NCBI RefSeq assembly: GCF_004843545.1
Contig: NZ_CP039457.1
Location: 1,640,501 to 1,704,500 of the forward strand
DNA from: Streptococcus pasteurianus
Lineage (GTDB): Bacteria; Bacillota; Bacilli; Lactobacillales; Streptococcaceae
Length of the DNA: 64,000 bases
Direction of reading: 5' to 3'
Shown: piece after piece, positions 19,656-28,570 of the stretch
How the letters are laid out: each line of letters begins with the position of its first letter
Numbering within the stretch: the first letter of the stretch is position 1
The notes under the pieces: generated by a model
The model's database searches: none
Told to the model about the DNA's origin: nothing
Seen by the model: only the letters and a program-made list of their open reading frames with translations
Translations under genes and position numbers: made by a program

Positions 19656-20141
19656 CTAAAAATTAGCTTTCTCATGTTCCAATAGCCAACACTTTCGCTC
19701 TACTCCGCCAGCATAGCCTGTTAATTGCCCTTGATTTCCTAAAACACGGTGACAAGGAACAATGATAGACAAGGGATTTTTACCTACAGCTCCACCAACG
19801 GCTTGCGCCGAACCACAGTTAATTTTTTCGGCAATTTCTCCATAGGTCATTGTCTCCCCATAAGGAATTTGTACTAAGACTTTCCAAACTTTCCTCTGAA
19901 AAGCCGTACCATAAGGCACCAAGGTCAATCGACTCGGGTCGGGATTTTTACCAGTAAAATAATCATCCAACCAAACTTTTGCCTCATCTAAAAAAATGGT
20001 CGTTTCTTCAATAATTTTTTCGCGTTCATAACCATATTCAAAATACTTTTGTCCTAGAAAATAGCAACCTAAGAGCCCTTTTTCATTAGCTAATACGACT
20101 ATTTCTCCTAACTCAGACTGATAAACCAACTTTCTTAACAT
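19656..20141 (-). CDS. ogt: methylated-DNA--protein-cysteine methyltransferase
   Basis: Removes methyl groups from O6-methylguanine by transfer to its own cysteine. The 161-residue protein has the active-site motif IIVPCHRVLG about residues 127-136 and the DNA-binding helix TMTYGEIAEKINCGSAQAVG before it. GGGAGTG precedes the ATG. Length and motifs fit Ogt of Gram-positive bacteria. Confidence 0.96.
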   Translation of the reverse strand: MLRKLVYQSELGEIVVLANEKGLLGCYFLGQKYFEYGYEREKIIEETTIFLDEAKVWLDDYFTGKNPDPSRLTLVPYGTAFQRKVWKVLVQIPYGETMTYGEIAEKINCGSAQAVGGAVGKNPLSIIVPCHRVLGNQGQLTGYAGGVERKCWLLEHEKANF

Positions 20142-20199
20142 TTTATCACTCCCACTTAATCCATATGCCTAATAGAAAAAGCAAGCTCTGCTGCCTTAT

Positions 20200-20428
20200 C
20201 TATAACTGATGGTTCTGCCATTCTGTATTAATCTTAGGTGTCCCATCCGCATTAAGTAAAGGTGTTATCCCCGAAGGATTACCTAGACCAGCCGTCACTC
20301 CAAGATATTCTACTCCAATTTCACGGTCAACTAACAGAACCAAATTTTGTTTTTTTATTACCAAATCGAACACTGAAAAATCGTTCTCTTAACTGTTTTT
20401 GGTATTCTTTTAACTGCTTTTTATCCAT
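20200..20428 (-). pseudogene. DUF6440-type small protein, frameshifted
   Basis: A good ribosome site (GGGAGGGAG) leads an ATG at 20428 that opens MDKKQLKEYQKQLRERFFSV then RFGNKK, but the frame ends soon after at a TGA. The adjacent frame continues NLVLLVDREIGVEYLGVTAG then LGNPSGITPLLNADGTPKIN, which carries the family's VDxxxGVxYL and GGLTPLL-like motifs, and stops at 20200. The frame change falls at a run of seven A residues (20350-20356 on this strand). Repairing one base would give a protein of about 76 residues. It may be a real pseudogene, a slippery-site variant or a base-calling error. Confidence 0.6.
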
Positions 20429-20482
20429 AAACTATCTCCCTCCCCTAATTTTGAAATCGTTTTAACCATTATAGCAAAAAAA

Positions 20483-20517
20483 GAAAAAAAGAGCTGAGAA
20501 ATACTCCCAACTCTTCC
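20483..20517 (-). terminator. terminator of the serC-serA operon
   Basis: Minus-strand AAGAGTTGGGAG and CTCAGCTCTT pair (with G-U pairs), followed by a U-run. It lies about 12 bases after the serA stop. Confidence 0.8.
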
Positions 20518-20528
20518 AATCTTTATTG

Positions 20529-21707
20529 TTATTTTTTCGTGATTAAACGTACACGAACGATATTATCGCTAGATTCAAAATTAGCAACTAAGTGATCAAT
20601 TTTCGCCTTATCAGTTTCATCAAGGTCAAGTAGCGTATAAGCATAGTCACCTTTTGAGCGATTGATGATATTATCAATATTAATGCCTAAGTCAGAGACC
20701 GCTGTTGAAATTTTAGCGACGATATTTGGCACATTTTTATTAATCAATGTGATACGATATGGTGCAGTCAATGCTTGATGCACATTTGGAAAGTTAACAG
20801 AGTTAGTAATCTCACCTGTTTCCATGAACTGACGAATTGTCTTACCAGCCATAATCGCACAATTAAGTTCAGCTTCAGCCGTTGAACCACCTACGTGAGG
20901 GAAAACTGTGATTTTATCTTTGTTAAGCAACTCTTCTGTCCCAAAATCAGTAATGTAACGTTTCACAACACCAGCTGCAATAGCTTCAAAAAGTGCTGCA
21001 TTGTCAACCAATTCACCACGCGCAAAATTGATAACAACCGTTCCTTTTTGCATCAAACCAAATGCTTCACTATCAAATGTATGGCGTGTTTCATCTGTCA
21101 AAGGCACATGAACAGTGATATAATCAGAATTCGCAAAGATTTCTTTAACATCAGCCACACGTTTGACGTGATGAGAAATATTCCAAGCTGTTTCAATAGA
21201 AACATATGGGTCATACCCTAGAACATTCATACCAAGACGTTGTGCATAGTTAGCAATACGACCACCGATAGCACCAAGTCCGATAACGCCTAGCGTTTTA
21301 CCAGAAATTTCATTACCAGCAAATTGTTTCTTACCAGCTTCGACTTGTTTTGGAACATCATCACCAGAAAGGGTGTTTACCCACGCATTAGCAGCGATGT
21401 AGTCACGCGCTGACATCAAGATAGAAGCAAGAACCGCTTCTTTTACAGCATTAGCATTTGCACCAGGCGTATTAAAGACTACAATCCCTGCTGCCGTTGC
21501 TTCATCAATCGGAATATTATTTGTTCCTGCACCTGCACGCGCAATCGCTTTTAAATTTTCTGGAAATACTGTTCCATGCAAATTTTGACTACGAAGAATA
21601 TAGGCATCTGGATTTTCCGCTAACTCACCATCAATTTGAAAATGATTTCCTAATTCTTTAAGCCCTACTTGATTAATATTATTAAACGTTTTAACACTAT
21701 ATACCAT
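20529..21707 (-). CDS. serA: D-3-phosphoglycerate dehydrogenase
   Basis: First step of serine synthesis from 3-phosphoglycerate. The 392-residue enzyme has the NAD motif GVIGLGAIGGRIANYA (about residues 139-154), the catalytic Arg/Glu/His set (NFARGELVD; FPHVGGST), and a C-terminal ACT domain from about residue 320 (RITLINKNVPNIVAKIS) that binds serine in feedback-regulated enzymes. It is the last gene of a serC-GNAT-serA operon. The ribosome site is weak, so it may depend on translation from the upstream genes. Confidence 0.96.
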   Translation of the reverse strand: MVYSVKTFNNINQVGLKELGNHFQIDGELAENPDAYILRSQNLHGTVFPENLKAIARAGAGTNNIPIDEATAAGIVVFNTPGANANAVKEAVLASILMSARDYIAANAWVNTLSGDDVPKQVEAGKKQFAGNEISGKTLGVIGLGAIGGRIANYAQRLGMNVLGYDPYVSIETAWNISHHVKRVADVKEIFANSDYITVHVPLTDETRHTFDSEAFGLMQKGTVVINFARGELVDNAALFEAIAAGVVKRYITDFGTEELLNKDKITVFPHVGGSTAEAELNCAIMAGKTIRQFMETGEITNSVNFPNVHQALTAPYRITLINKNVPNIVAKISTAVSDLGINIDNIINRSKGDYAYTLLDLDETDKAKIDHLVANFESSDNIVRVRLITKK

Positions 21708-21752
21708 TTATTTCACACAAAGGCTACAAAAAGCCTTCCTTTTCCGTTATTG

Positions 21753-22301
21753 TTAATAACTATGATGATCAGCCTCATCAACTTCTTGATAGAGAGCATT
21801 CTCATCCTTAGTTTTAATTTTTTGATAAGCTAGACGTTCACCATCAATTGGCACTTTTCCACAATAGACATAACCAAGTTTCTCAAAAATGTGTTGCATG
21901 GCACCATTCTTTTCATGGGTGTCACAACGGAAATCATGTCCATCAGTTCCTTCAATCAATCCTTGAAGAAATGTTTGAGCAACCTTTCGACCAGTCACAC
22001 TAGACAAAACAGCAACACGGTGAAATGTGATGTAACGGTGATTATTGTGTTTCCACTGACCATCGTAAATCTTGTCATAAGCAGGATCACCATCAGTGAT
22101 AACAGCTGCATAGGCTACAATTTGCCCATCTAATAAGGCTACATACCCTTGACCAGTCAAAACGTCATCATAAATCGTATCCTCATCAGGATATTTCCCT
22201 TGCCATTGATTACTACCGCTTGCTGCCAATTGTTTTCGTGCGTCCTCAATAACGAGCATGATTTGGTCGACTTCATTTGGAAAAGCTTGTCTAATTTCCA
22301 T
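21753..22301 (-). CDS. GNAT-family N-acetyltransferase
   Basis: A 182-residue GNAT protein: N-terminal RQAFPNEVDQIMLVIEDARK, central YITFHRVAVLSSVTGRKVAQ (the acetyl-CoA-binding strand and loop), and HEKNGAMQHIFEKLGYVYCG, a typical C-terminal block. It lies between serC and serA in the same operon in the arrangement seen in other streptococci. The acceptor is unknown. The position suggests a link to serine or a phosphoserine-derived metabolite, which is inference. AAGAGGTAA precedes the ATG. Confidence 0.88.
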   Translation of the reverse strand: MEIRQAFPNEVDQIMLVIEDARKQLAASGSNQWQGKYPDEDTIYDDVLTGQGYVALLDGQIVAYAAVITDGDPAYDKIYDGQWKHNNHRYITFHRVAVLSSVTGRKVAQTFLQGLIEGTDGHDFRCDTHEKNGAMQHIFEKLGYVYCGKVPIDGERLAYQKIKTKDENALYQEVDEADHHSY

Positions 22302-22371
22302 ATTATTACCTCTTCTAATGATTATGAATCTATTTTATAACAAATTCGATGCGAAAGTGGTAATAAAACAA

Positions 22372-23463
22372 TTATTTATTTTCAGCTTCAAATTTTTTCA
22401 TGAATTCAATCAAATCAAGTACCCCTTGACGTGGGAATGCATTGTAAAGACTAGCACGCATACCACCCACAGAACGGTGACCTTTGATATTTTTAAATCC
22501 AAGCGGTGTTGCTTCAGCAACAAATTTAGCATCAAGTTCTTTACTTGGTGTTACAAATGGAATATTAGCTACTGAACGTTCTGCTGGATTTTTAACAGGG
22601 TTTGTATAGAAGTCAGATTGGTCAATGAAATCGTACAACAAACCTGATTTTTCGCGGTTAGCAGCTTCCATTTTATCAACACCACCGAAAGCTTTCACCC
22701 ATTCAAAAACAAGTTTTGCAATATAGATGTTATATGCAGGCGGTGTATTGTAAAGTGAACCCGCTTCTGCTTGGATACGGTAATCAAGCATAGCAGAAAG
22801 CGTTGGTTCATCATTCAAGAAATCTTCACGGACGATTACAACTGTAACCCCTGCAGGACCGATGTTCTTTTGGGCACCTGCATAAATCAAAGCAAAATCT
22901 TCAACGTTGTAACGTACAGCCAGAATATTTGAAGACATATCCGCTACAATTGGCACACCATTTGTATCAGGAAGATCATAAATAGACGTTCCTTCAATTG
23001 TATTGTTTGTTGTGATGTGAACATAAGCAGCTTCTGGATCAATATCTTTTGAATCAAAAGTAGGAATATGGTCATATACTGTATCTTCAGATGATGCTAG
23101 TAGCAATGGTTCAAAAGGAACAGTTTTGGACAATTTAACAGCTTCTGCATAAGCTTTTTTACCCCACGAACCACCAACTAGATAATATGCCTTACGTCCC
23201 TTAGCAAGGTTTAAAGGAAGCATTGTAAATTGCGTAGATGCACCACCTTGAAGGAACATCACTTTATAATTATCTGGAATAGCCATTAATTCACGCAATA
23301 ATTGTTCTGCTTCTTTAATAATATTATCAAACTCTTTGGAACGGTGGGACATTTCTAAAACACTCATGCCGCTACCTTGGTAGTCAAGCATTTCACGCTG
23401 TGCTTGTTCAAGCACTGGTTTCGGTAACACTGCAGGACCTGCAGAGAAATTGTAAATTGTCAT
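22372..23463 (-). CDS. serC: phosphoserine aminotransferase
   Basis: Second step of serine synthesis (3-phosphohydroxypyruvate to phosphoserine) and also used in pyridoxal phosphate synthesis. The 363-residue PLP enzyme begins [19 protein letters not shown] and has the cofactor lysine in [13 protein letters not shown] (about residue 196) and the C-terminal [22 protein letters not shown] precedes the ATG. It is the first gene of the serC-GNAT-serA operon. Confidence 0.97.
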   Translation of the reverse strand: MTIYNFSAGPAVLPKPVLEQAQREMLDYQGSGMSVLEMSHRSKEFDNIIKEAEQLLRELMAIPDNYKVMFLQGGASTQFTMLPLNLAKGRKAYYLVGGSWGKKAYAEAVKLSKTVPFEPLLLASSEDTVYDHIPTFDSKDIDPEAAYVHITTNNTIEGTSIYDLPDTNGVPIVADMSSNILAVRYNVEDFALIYAGAQKNIGPAGVTVVIVREDFLNDEPTLSAMLDYRIQAEAGSLYNTPPAYNIYIAKLVFEWVKAFGGVDKMEAANREKSGLLYDFIDQSDFYTNPVKNPAERSVANIPFVTPSKELDAKFVAEATPLGFKNIKGHRSVGGMRASLYNAFPRQGVLDLIEFMKKFEAENK

Positions 23464-23598
23464 AAAAATACCTCCGTATAATAGTATAAATTATAACACA
23501 ATTTTCTGAATTTTGTAAAGATTTTTGAGATTTTTTACTTAAAATATTTATAAATAATCATGATATAATAGTAAGTAGTAAATAATTAAGGAGTCCAA

Positions 23599-24228
23599 AT
23601 GATTATCAAAGAATTTTGTGCTGAAAATACAACACTTCTCAATCAACTCAATCAGTCTGTTAAACGCGTTGAACTTTGTGATAATTTAGCCGTTGGAGGT
23701 ACAACGCCATCTTATGGTGTTATCAAAGAAGCGGCACGCTACCTGCATGAAAAAGACATCGCACTAGCAACAATGATTCGTCCTCGCGGTGGTAACTTTG
23801 TCTATAATGATAGCGAACTTCGCATCATGGAAGACGATATTCTTCGCGCCGTTGAACTTGAAAGTGACAGTTTAGTTTTGGGATTATTAACAGAAGATAA
23901 TCACATTGACCAAGATGGTATCGAACAACTTCTTCCCGCCACACAAGGACTACCACTTGTTTTTCACATGGCTTTTGACCAAATTCCGCTTGAAGAGCAA
24001 AAAGAAGCACTCGACCAATTGGTTAAATTAGGCTTTACACGTATTTTGACACACGGATCTACTCAAAATAATGATATTTTTGAAAATGTCGCTCACCTTA
24101 AAGATCTTGTTGATTACGCTGACGGTCGTATTGAAATCATGATTGGTGGCGGTGTCACAGCTGATAATTACCAAGAACTTATTGAAAAAACTGGTGCTCA
24201 AGCAGCACACGGAACAAAAATTAATTAA
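23599..24228 (+). CDS. cutC: copper homeostasis protein CutC
   Basis: A 209-residue TIM-barrel protein of the CutC family (KEFCAENTTLLNQLNQSVKR, RVELCDNLAVGGTTPSYG, MIRPRGGNFVYND, RILTHGST). CutC proteins bind Cu(I) in some species, but their exact role is still unsettled. A -10 (TATAAT near 23563) and an AAGGAG ribosome site precede it. It is divergent from serC. A long structured 3' region follows (24235-24475). Confidence 0.92.
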   Translation: MIIKEFCAENTTLLNQLNQSVKRVELCDNLAVGGTTPSYGVIKEAARYLHEKDIALATMIRPRGGNFVYNDSELRIMEDDILRAVELESDSLVLGLLTEDNHIDQDGIEQLLPATQGLPLVFHMAFDQIPLEEQKEALDQLVKLGFTRILTHGSTQNNDIFENVAHLKDLVDYADGRIEIMIGGGVTADNYQELIEKTGAQAAHGTKIN

Positions 24229-24234
24229 AAGGCA

Positions 24235-24403
24235 GAGACAAAAGTGTTCGGCTTCTTTGTTTATCCTGTTGTTAATTGCAAAACGCAGTAGTTGAGGGGT
24301 TTTTAATGCGCTGATAAATCAGCTTTTACAACCCTTTTTTGACATCAAGCTACGCTTGACTTCTTTTCCCACCTCGAAAGATTCCACAAATCTTTCGAGC
24401 CAT
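24235..24403. other. multi-hairpin intergenic region after cutC
   Basis: No gene is seen between cutC and glnK (about 320 bp). The region contains three consecutive hairpins: GCTGAT/ATCAGC (24310-24323), TCAAGC/GCTTGA (24345-24359), and a perfect 11-bp stem CTCGAAAGATT/AATCTTTCGAG (24373-24399). The outer flanks (GAGACA at 24236 and TGTCTC at 24451) are also inverted. It reads like an intergenic repeat element rather than random sequence. Its family name is not known to me. Confidence 0.45.
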
Positions 24404-24474
24404 ACGGGGGTGAGATAACGAAATCGAATTTTTTCAAAATTACCGATTTCTGTCTCACTCCCTTTTTTATATCA
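24404..24474 (+). terminator. long terminator hairpin downstream of cutC
   Basis: A bipartite stem pairs the GGGGTGAGA region (about 24405-24414) with TCTCACTCCC (24453-24462) and inside it GAAATCG (24420-24426) with CGATTTC (24444-24450), and is followed by six T residues. Its size is unusual for a simple intrinsic terminator. Confidence 0.65.
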
Positions 24475-24507
24475 AAAAAACCGAATCCTTTAAGAATTCA
24501 GGTTTTC
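24474..24507 (-). terminator. terminator of the amtB-glnK operon
   Basis: On the minus strand AAACCTGAATTC and GATTCGGTTT pair and are followed by seven U residues, about 45 bases after the glnK stop. Confidence 0.8.
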
Positions 24508-24549
24508 TACCACTATTTTTGCTTGACTAAACTTCGGAGATTTTAAAAC

Positions 24550-24891
24550 TTAAACGGCATCACCACCTCGTTCTCCTGTCCGAATACGGACAACTTCTTC
24601 AATCGGAAGAATAAAAATTTTACCATCTCCAACTTCACCTGTACGAACAGCTTTGCAGATGATATCCACAATTTCATCAACCGCCGCATCGTGTGTCACA
24701 ATTTCAACTTTTACTTTCGCAAGCAAAGTTGGCACAATCTTTTGACCACGAACATATTCTGCAAAACCGCGTTGGTTTCCATAACCAAGCACTTGACTGA
24801 CTGTCATTCCCTTGGTAAATCCTGCTTTAGATAAGGCATCTTTGAGATCTTCCAAACGGTCTGAACGGATAATCGCCTCTATTTTTTTCAT
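24550..24891 (-). CDS. glnK: PII nitrogen regulatory protein
   Basis: A 113-residue PII trimer subunit that reads 2-oxoglutarate and adenylate state and gates AmtB. The PII fold is clear ([62 protein letters not shown]). The T-loop reads [20 protein letters not shown]: aligned with E. coli GlnB, the uridylylated Tyr51 is replaced by Ile, so control by uridylylation is excluded. It follows amtB in the same operon, which has a GlnR box upstream. Confidence 0.95.
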   Translation of the reverse strand: MKKIEAIIRSDRLEDLKDALSKAGFTKGMTVSQVLGYGNQRGFAEYVRGQKIVPTLLAKVKVEIVTHDAAVDEIVDIICKAVRTGEVGDGKIFILPIEEVVRIRTGERGGDAV

Positions 24892-24947
24892 AATACACTC
24901 TCTTTCTAAACGTTTCTATTTAGCTCAGATTTCTAACTATCCTTTAA

Positions 24948-26183
24948 TTATGAATCAAGCCCCATAAATGTTGGGTAAGCTGTTTCTTCATGCTCACTAT
25001 CATCAAGACCAATAGCTTCCGCACGATCCTCAACACGAATACTTGTGAAGATTGAAATCACTTTAATAATAACAAAAGTTGCTACCGCTGACCAAACAAT
25101 TGTAAAAATGATAGCTGCTACTATTACTAGGAATAAATGCGCATTACCATAGATTAAACCGATATTGTTTCCGTCAAGAGCGAGTTCTGGTGTAGTGAAA
25201 AGTCCTGTTACCAAACCACCAAAGATCCCTCCGATACCATGACAACCAAAGGCATCTAAAGCATCATCATAACCGAATTTACTCTTAAGAACTGAAATCG
25301 CAAAATAACAAACTGGGCTAACGCAAAGACCGATGAGAAGAGAGCTCCACGTTGAAACAAAACCTGCTCCTGGCGTGATAGCGACAAGCCCTGCTACCAA
25401 TCCTGTTGAAGCACCGACAAGTGAGAATTTTCCAGTTAACACTTTTTCAACAAGCAACCAAGACAACATTGCTGCCGCTGCTGAAATGTGTGTTGTGACA
25501 AAGGCATGGACTGCAAGCCCGTCTGCTGCAAGGGCAGAACCAGCATTGAATCCAAACCAACCAAACCAGAGAAGACCTGCACCAAGGAAAACAAATGGTA
25601 CGTTATGCGGACGGTATTCTAAACGGTTATAATCTCGACGTTTTCCAAGTACCAATGCCAAAACCAAACCTGAAACCCCAGAGGTAATATGAACGACATC
25701 ACCACCAGCAAAGTCAATTGTTCCCCATTGAGCCAAAAGCCCTTCATCCCAGACCATATGAGCAAATGGGAAATAAACCAAGAGAAGCCAGAAAATGATG
25801 AAAATAATCAAAGGTGTAAAACGCATACGTCCTGCTGCCGCTCCTGTTAAAATGGCAACCGTAATGATTGGAAACATCATTTGGAACGCTGCGAATAACG
25901 CATCAGGAATTTCTAAACCACGTGTGCTAGCCGTTTCGCTAACACCATTGAAAAAGAGATGCGAGAAATTACCAATTAGGCTTCCATCACCACCAAATGA
26001 AAGGGAATACCCACAAATCATCCACATTACTGAAGCAACAGCAATCGGAATCACACACATCATCATTGTATTAATGACATTTTTGCGTCTCCCTAAACCA
26101 CCATAGAAGAATGCTAAACCTGGTGTCATCAAAAAGACTAGGCTAGCACAGATAATCATAAAAGCTATACTTCCTGCATCCAT
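24948..26183 (-). CDS. amtB: ammonium transporter
   Basis: A 411-residue Amt channel with eleven expected membrane helices. It starts with MDAGSIAFMIICASLVFLMT, carries the family signature around DFAGGDVVHITSGVSGLVLA (pore histidine region), and the second conserved His in FGCHGIGGIFGGLVTGLFT. It has the typical short charged C-terminal tail that contacts PII. An AAAAGGAG site precedes the ATG. It is the first gene of amtB-glnK and is under a GlnR operator. Confidence 0.96.
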   Translation of the reverse strand: MDAGSIAFMIICASLVFLMTPGLAFFYGGLGRRKNVINTMMMCVIPIAVASVMWMICGYSLSFGGDGSLIGNFSHLFFNGVSETASTRGLEIPDALFAAFQMMFPIITVAILTGAAAGRMRFTPLIIFIIFWLLLVYFPFAHMVWDEGLLAQWGTIDFAGGDVVHITSGVSGLVLALVLGKRRDYNRLEYRPHNVPFVFLGAGLLWFGWFGFNAGSALAADGLAVHAFVTTHISAAAAMLSWLLVEKVLTGKFSLVGASTGLVAGLVAITPGAGFVSTWSSLLIGLCVSPVCYFAISVLKSKFGYDDALDAFGCHGIGGIFGGLVTGLFTTPELALDGNNIGLIYGNAHLFLVIVAAIIFTIVWSAVATFVIIKVISIFTSIRVEDRAEAIGLDDSEHEETAYPTFMGLDS

Positions 26184-26266
26184 ATCAAAAACTCCTTTTA
26201 TATTCTAAGACTTTAAACCTTAAAGTCGACTTTCTAAAATACTACAACAAGTGTTGCGATATTTTA

Positions 26267-26283
26267 TGTTAGATAATATAACA
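26267..26283 (-). promoter_or_regulatory. GlnR operator upstream of amtB-glnK
   Basis: The site reads TGTTAGATAATATAACA, a full match to the GlnR consensus TGTNA-N7-TNACA. It lies 84 bp before the amtB start. From established knowledge, GlnR with glutamine synthetase represses ammonium uptake in nitrogen-rich conditions. The rest of the 26184-26583 gap contains AT-rich promoter sequence and the rsmI terminator and no other gene that I can support. Confidence 0.82.
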
Positions 26284-26521
26284 TTATTTTGGGGCAGAGT
26301 AAAGTGTTTTTTGTTGAATTTTCTAAATTTTCTGTATTTATAACATAAAACGTCAGTCTTCTTCTACATTTAAAAACAATATTCTTCCTTTGATAATACT
26401 CATTTTATTGATTCTATAACTTGACATAGAAATGTTAGCAAAGTCGCTAATTTTGATACAACTATCCTTGTTATGTTTTCTTACATAAAATTATAAAATA
26501 TAAATAAAAGGAGTTTACAAG

Positions 26522-26562
26522 ACAAAAAACTACCGATGATAATTCCATAATCATCGGTAGTT
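26522..26562 (-). terminator. terminator of the tmk-rsmI operon
   Basis: Perfect 13-bp arms AACTACCGATGAT (26528-26540) and ATCATCGGTAGTT (26550-26562) with a 9-base loop. On the minus strand the stem is followed by a U-run. It lies about 20 bases after the rsmI stop. Confidence 0.9.
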
Positions 26563-26583
26563 GTCTCAGCTGATTAGTAATGT

Positions 26584-27450
26584 TTAAAGTTGATGATAAG
26601 CATTGTAAACTTCTTGACGGTTTAAGCCGTAAGTTTTAGCAATTTTTTTAATGGCTTGATTTGGCTTGTCCCCAGCTTCGATTAACTGAGCAACGAGTTC
26701 AGCTGGATTAATATTTTCTGATATTTCTTCTAATGTCGCTATCTCATCTTGACCAGATACAACGATTAAACACTCTCCTTTTAAAGGATTTTGGGCAATG
26801 TATTCCAAAATTTCTGAGATGCATCCGCGCTGGTATTCTTCAAAAAGCTTTGTCAACTCACGAACCAAAACAATTTTTCTATCACCATATACTGCTAACA
26901 TATTGTCCAATGTATCTGCGACACGATAAGGTGATTCATAAAAAATTTGTGTTTCAGGATACTGCTTCTTAGCTTCAAAAAATTCCTTCTGCTGCTTAGC
27001 TTTTCTTGGCAAGAAACCGTAAAAAATATGTGGTTGCGGTGCTAAGCCACTCGCAATAAGCGCCGTAATCCCAGCAGAAGCCCCTGGGATAGCAACGACA
27101 GTAATCTCTTCAGCTATAGCTGCTTTTACTAAATCATGACCTGGGTCAGAAATAGAAGGCATCCCAGCATCAGACACTTGTGCCAAAATTTTTCCTTCTT
27201 TCATCAGAGCAATCAATTCAGGAATTTTTTCATAGGCATTGTGTTCATGAAAGCTAATTTGCTTGGCTGAAATGTCAAAATGTTTCAGCAAAAGCCCTGT
27301 ATTGCGAGTGTCTTCTGCACAGACAAAATCAGCATTTTTTAGTATTTCCACGGCACGATAAGTCATGTCTTGCATATTGCCAATCGGTGTTGGAACAAGA
27401 TACAGCTGGCCATAGGTTGTCTGATTTTTAAAACTTTTTTGTACTTTCAT
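26584..27450 (-). CDS. rsmI: 16S rRNA (cytidine(1402)-2'-O)-methyltransferase
   Basis: A 288-residue tetrapyrrole-methylase-fold enzyme that 2'-O-methylates C1402 in the ribosomal decoding centre. Visible motifs: QLYLVPTPIGNMQDMTYRA (residues 16-34), CAEDTRNTGLLLKHF, the SAM-binding SDAGMPSISDPG, and GASAGITALIASGL. It follows yabA by 6 bp in the replication operon, the order known from other firmicutes. Confidence 0.96.
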   Translation of the reverse strand: MKVQKSFKNQTTYGQLYLVPTPIGNMQDMTYRAVEILKNADFVCAEDTRNTGLLLKHFDISAKQISFHEHNAYEKIPELIALMKEGKILAQVSDAGMPSISDPGHDLVKAAIAEEITVVAIPGASAGITALIASGLAPQPHIFYGFLPRKAKQQKEFFEAKKQYPETQIFYESPYRVADTLDNMLAVYGDRKIVLVRELTKLFEEYQRGCISEILEYIAQNPLKGECLIVVSGQDEIATLEEISENINPAELVAQLIEAGDKPNQAIKKIAKTYGLNRQEVYNAYHQL

Positions 27451-27456
27451 AGGCAG

Positions 27457-27777
27457 TTACTCCCTATCTAAAACTTCCATACAAAACATACATTCTTCAT
27501 CGTTTTCACGACGTTGACCATAATAATCATTGCAAATATGGAAACCATCATGGTAAATGCCTTCGATATATCGTTTTCCTTGCTTAGAAGATTTAGCTGG
27601 TGTATCTTGCTCAAGTTGAGCTAGACGCGTGCGAATTTTATCATTTTCAAGACGCAAAGCTGTATTTTCCTCTAGTAGTGATTGCACTTGTTTTTTCATG
27701 GCTTCAATTTCAGCTAAGGTAATCATTAAATTTTGTGAAAAACCATCAAAGGCATCAAATAATTCTTTTTTATCCAC
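27457..27777 (-). CDS. yabA: DNA replication initiation control protein YabA
   Basis: A negative regulator of replication initiation that bridges DnaA and DnaN. The 106-residue protein has an N-terminal coiled coil (about residues 1-60, [20 protein letters not shown]) and a C-terminal zinc site (HDGFHICND and EECMFCMEV, His/Cys ligands). It begins with GTG at 27777, preceded by GAGGTC, and overlaps the end of ricT by 8 bp. Confidence 0.95.
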   Translation of the reverse strand: MDKKELFDAFDGFSQNLMITLAEIEAMKKQVQSLLEENTALRLENDKIRTRLAQLEQDTPAKSSKQGKRYIEGIYHDGFHICNDYYGQRRENDEECMFCMEVLDRE

Positions 27778-28570
27778 GTACTTTGACCTCCTCTAAAGCA
27801 TAGGTTAAGAGCGTGTGTTTTTCTGGAAAACGAACTTTGACGGTATCAGAAAACACATCAATCCCTGCAATAACTCCCAAGCCATCAACTGTTTCAATCT
27901 CCGTTCCTACATCAGGGAATTTCCTCTTAGAGGCTTTATAAAAGTCATCTTCAAAACTCAAACAACACATCAAACGCCCACAGATACCTGATGTTTTTCC
28001 TGTGCTGAGTGACATTCCTTGATTTTTGACCATTTTAATAGACACAGGTGGAAATTCTCCCAAAAAACTTGAACAACAAAGGGCACGACCACACGGTCCA
28101 AGACCACCATAAACCTTAGCTTCTTCGCGGCTGTTGATTTGACGAAGTTCGATTCTTGTTTTGAAATGACCTGCTAAATCACGTAGCAATTGACGAAAAT
28201 CAACACGTTCTTCTGCTGAAAACGTGATAAGCACACAGCTTCTTTCCAAAGGGAAAATAATATCAATCACTTTCATTTTTAGGTCATTAGCTAAAATTAG
28301 CTCATTAACCGTTGAAAACGAACGCTTCGCTAAATCAATATTTTCTTGGTAAGCTTGTTTATCTTTTTCATTGGCAAGACGTGTTACAGAATCCATCTCA
28401 GCAGGTAATTTGACCTCATCAATGACTTCGTTGCTAGTGACAACTTGCGCCAAACGACACCCTTTTTTATTTTTGACGACGACGTAATCGCCGAGTTTAT
28501 ATTTTTTATTTGGTAAAACATAGACAATACTGCCTGTTTCTTCGTATTTTACGCTCAATACTTCTGTCAT
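27770..28570 (-). CDS. ricT: PSP1-domain protein RicT (YaaT)
   Basis: A 266-residue protein of the YaaT/RicT family. In B. subtilis it works with RicA (YmcA) and RicF (YlbF) as a regulator of RNase Y. The conserved cysteine blocks are visible ([19 protein letters not shown] and [15 protein letters not shown]), which in RicT help bind iron-sulfur clusters. ylbF, encoding the RicF homologue, is also in this window (36012-36455). It overlaps holB by 4 bp and yabA by 8 bp. Confidence 0.93.
   Translation of the reverse strand: MTEVLSVKYEETGSIVYVLPNKKYKLGDYVVVKNKKGCRLAQVVTSNEVIDEVKLPAEMDSVTRLANEKDKQAYQENIDLAKRSFSTVNELILANDLKMKVIDIIFPLERSCVLITFSAEERVDFRQLLRDLAGHFKTRIELRQINSREEAKVYGGLGPCGRALCCSSFLGEFPPVSIKMVKNQGMSLSTGKTSGICGRLMCCLSFEDDFYKASKRKFPDVGTEIETVDGLGVIAGIDVFSDTVKVRFPEKHTLLTYALEEVKVRG

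Noticed and set aside
26380..26440. 16-codon plausible peptide in the amtB-rsmI gap (minus strand)
   Set aside because: No ribosome site at its ATG and too short to support by eye.
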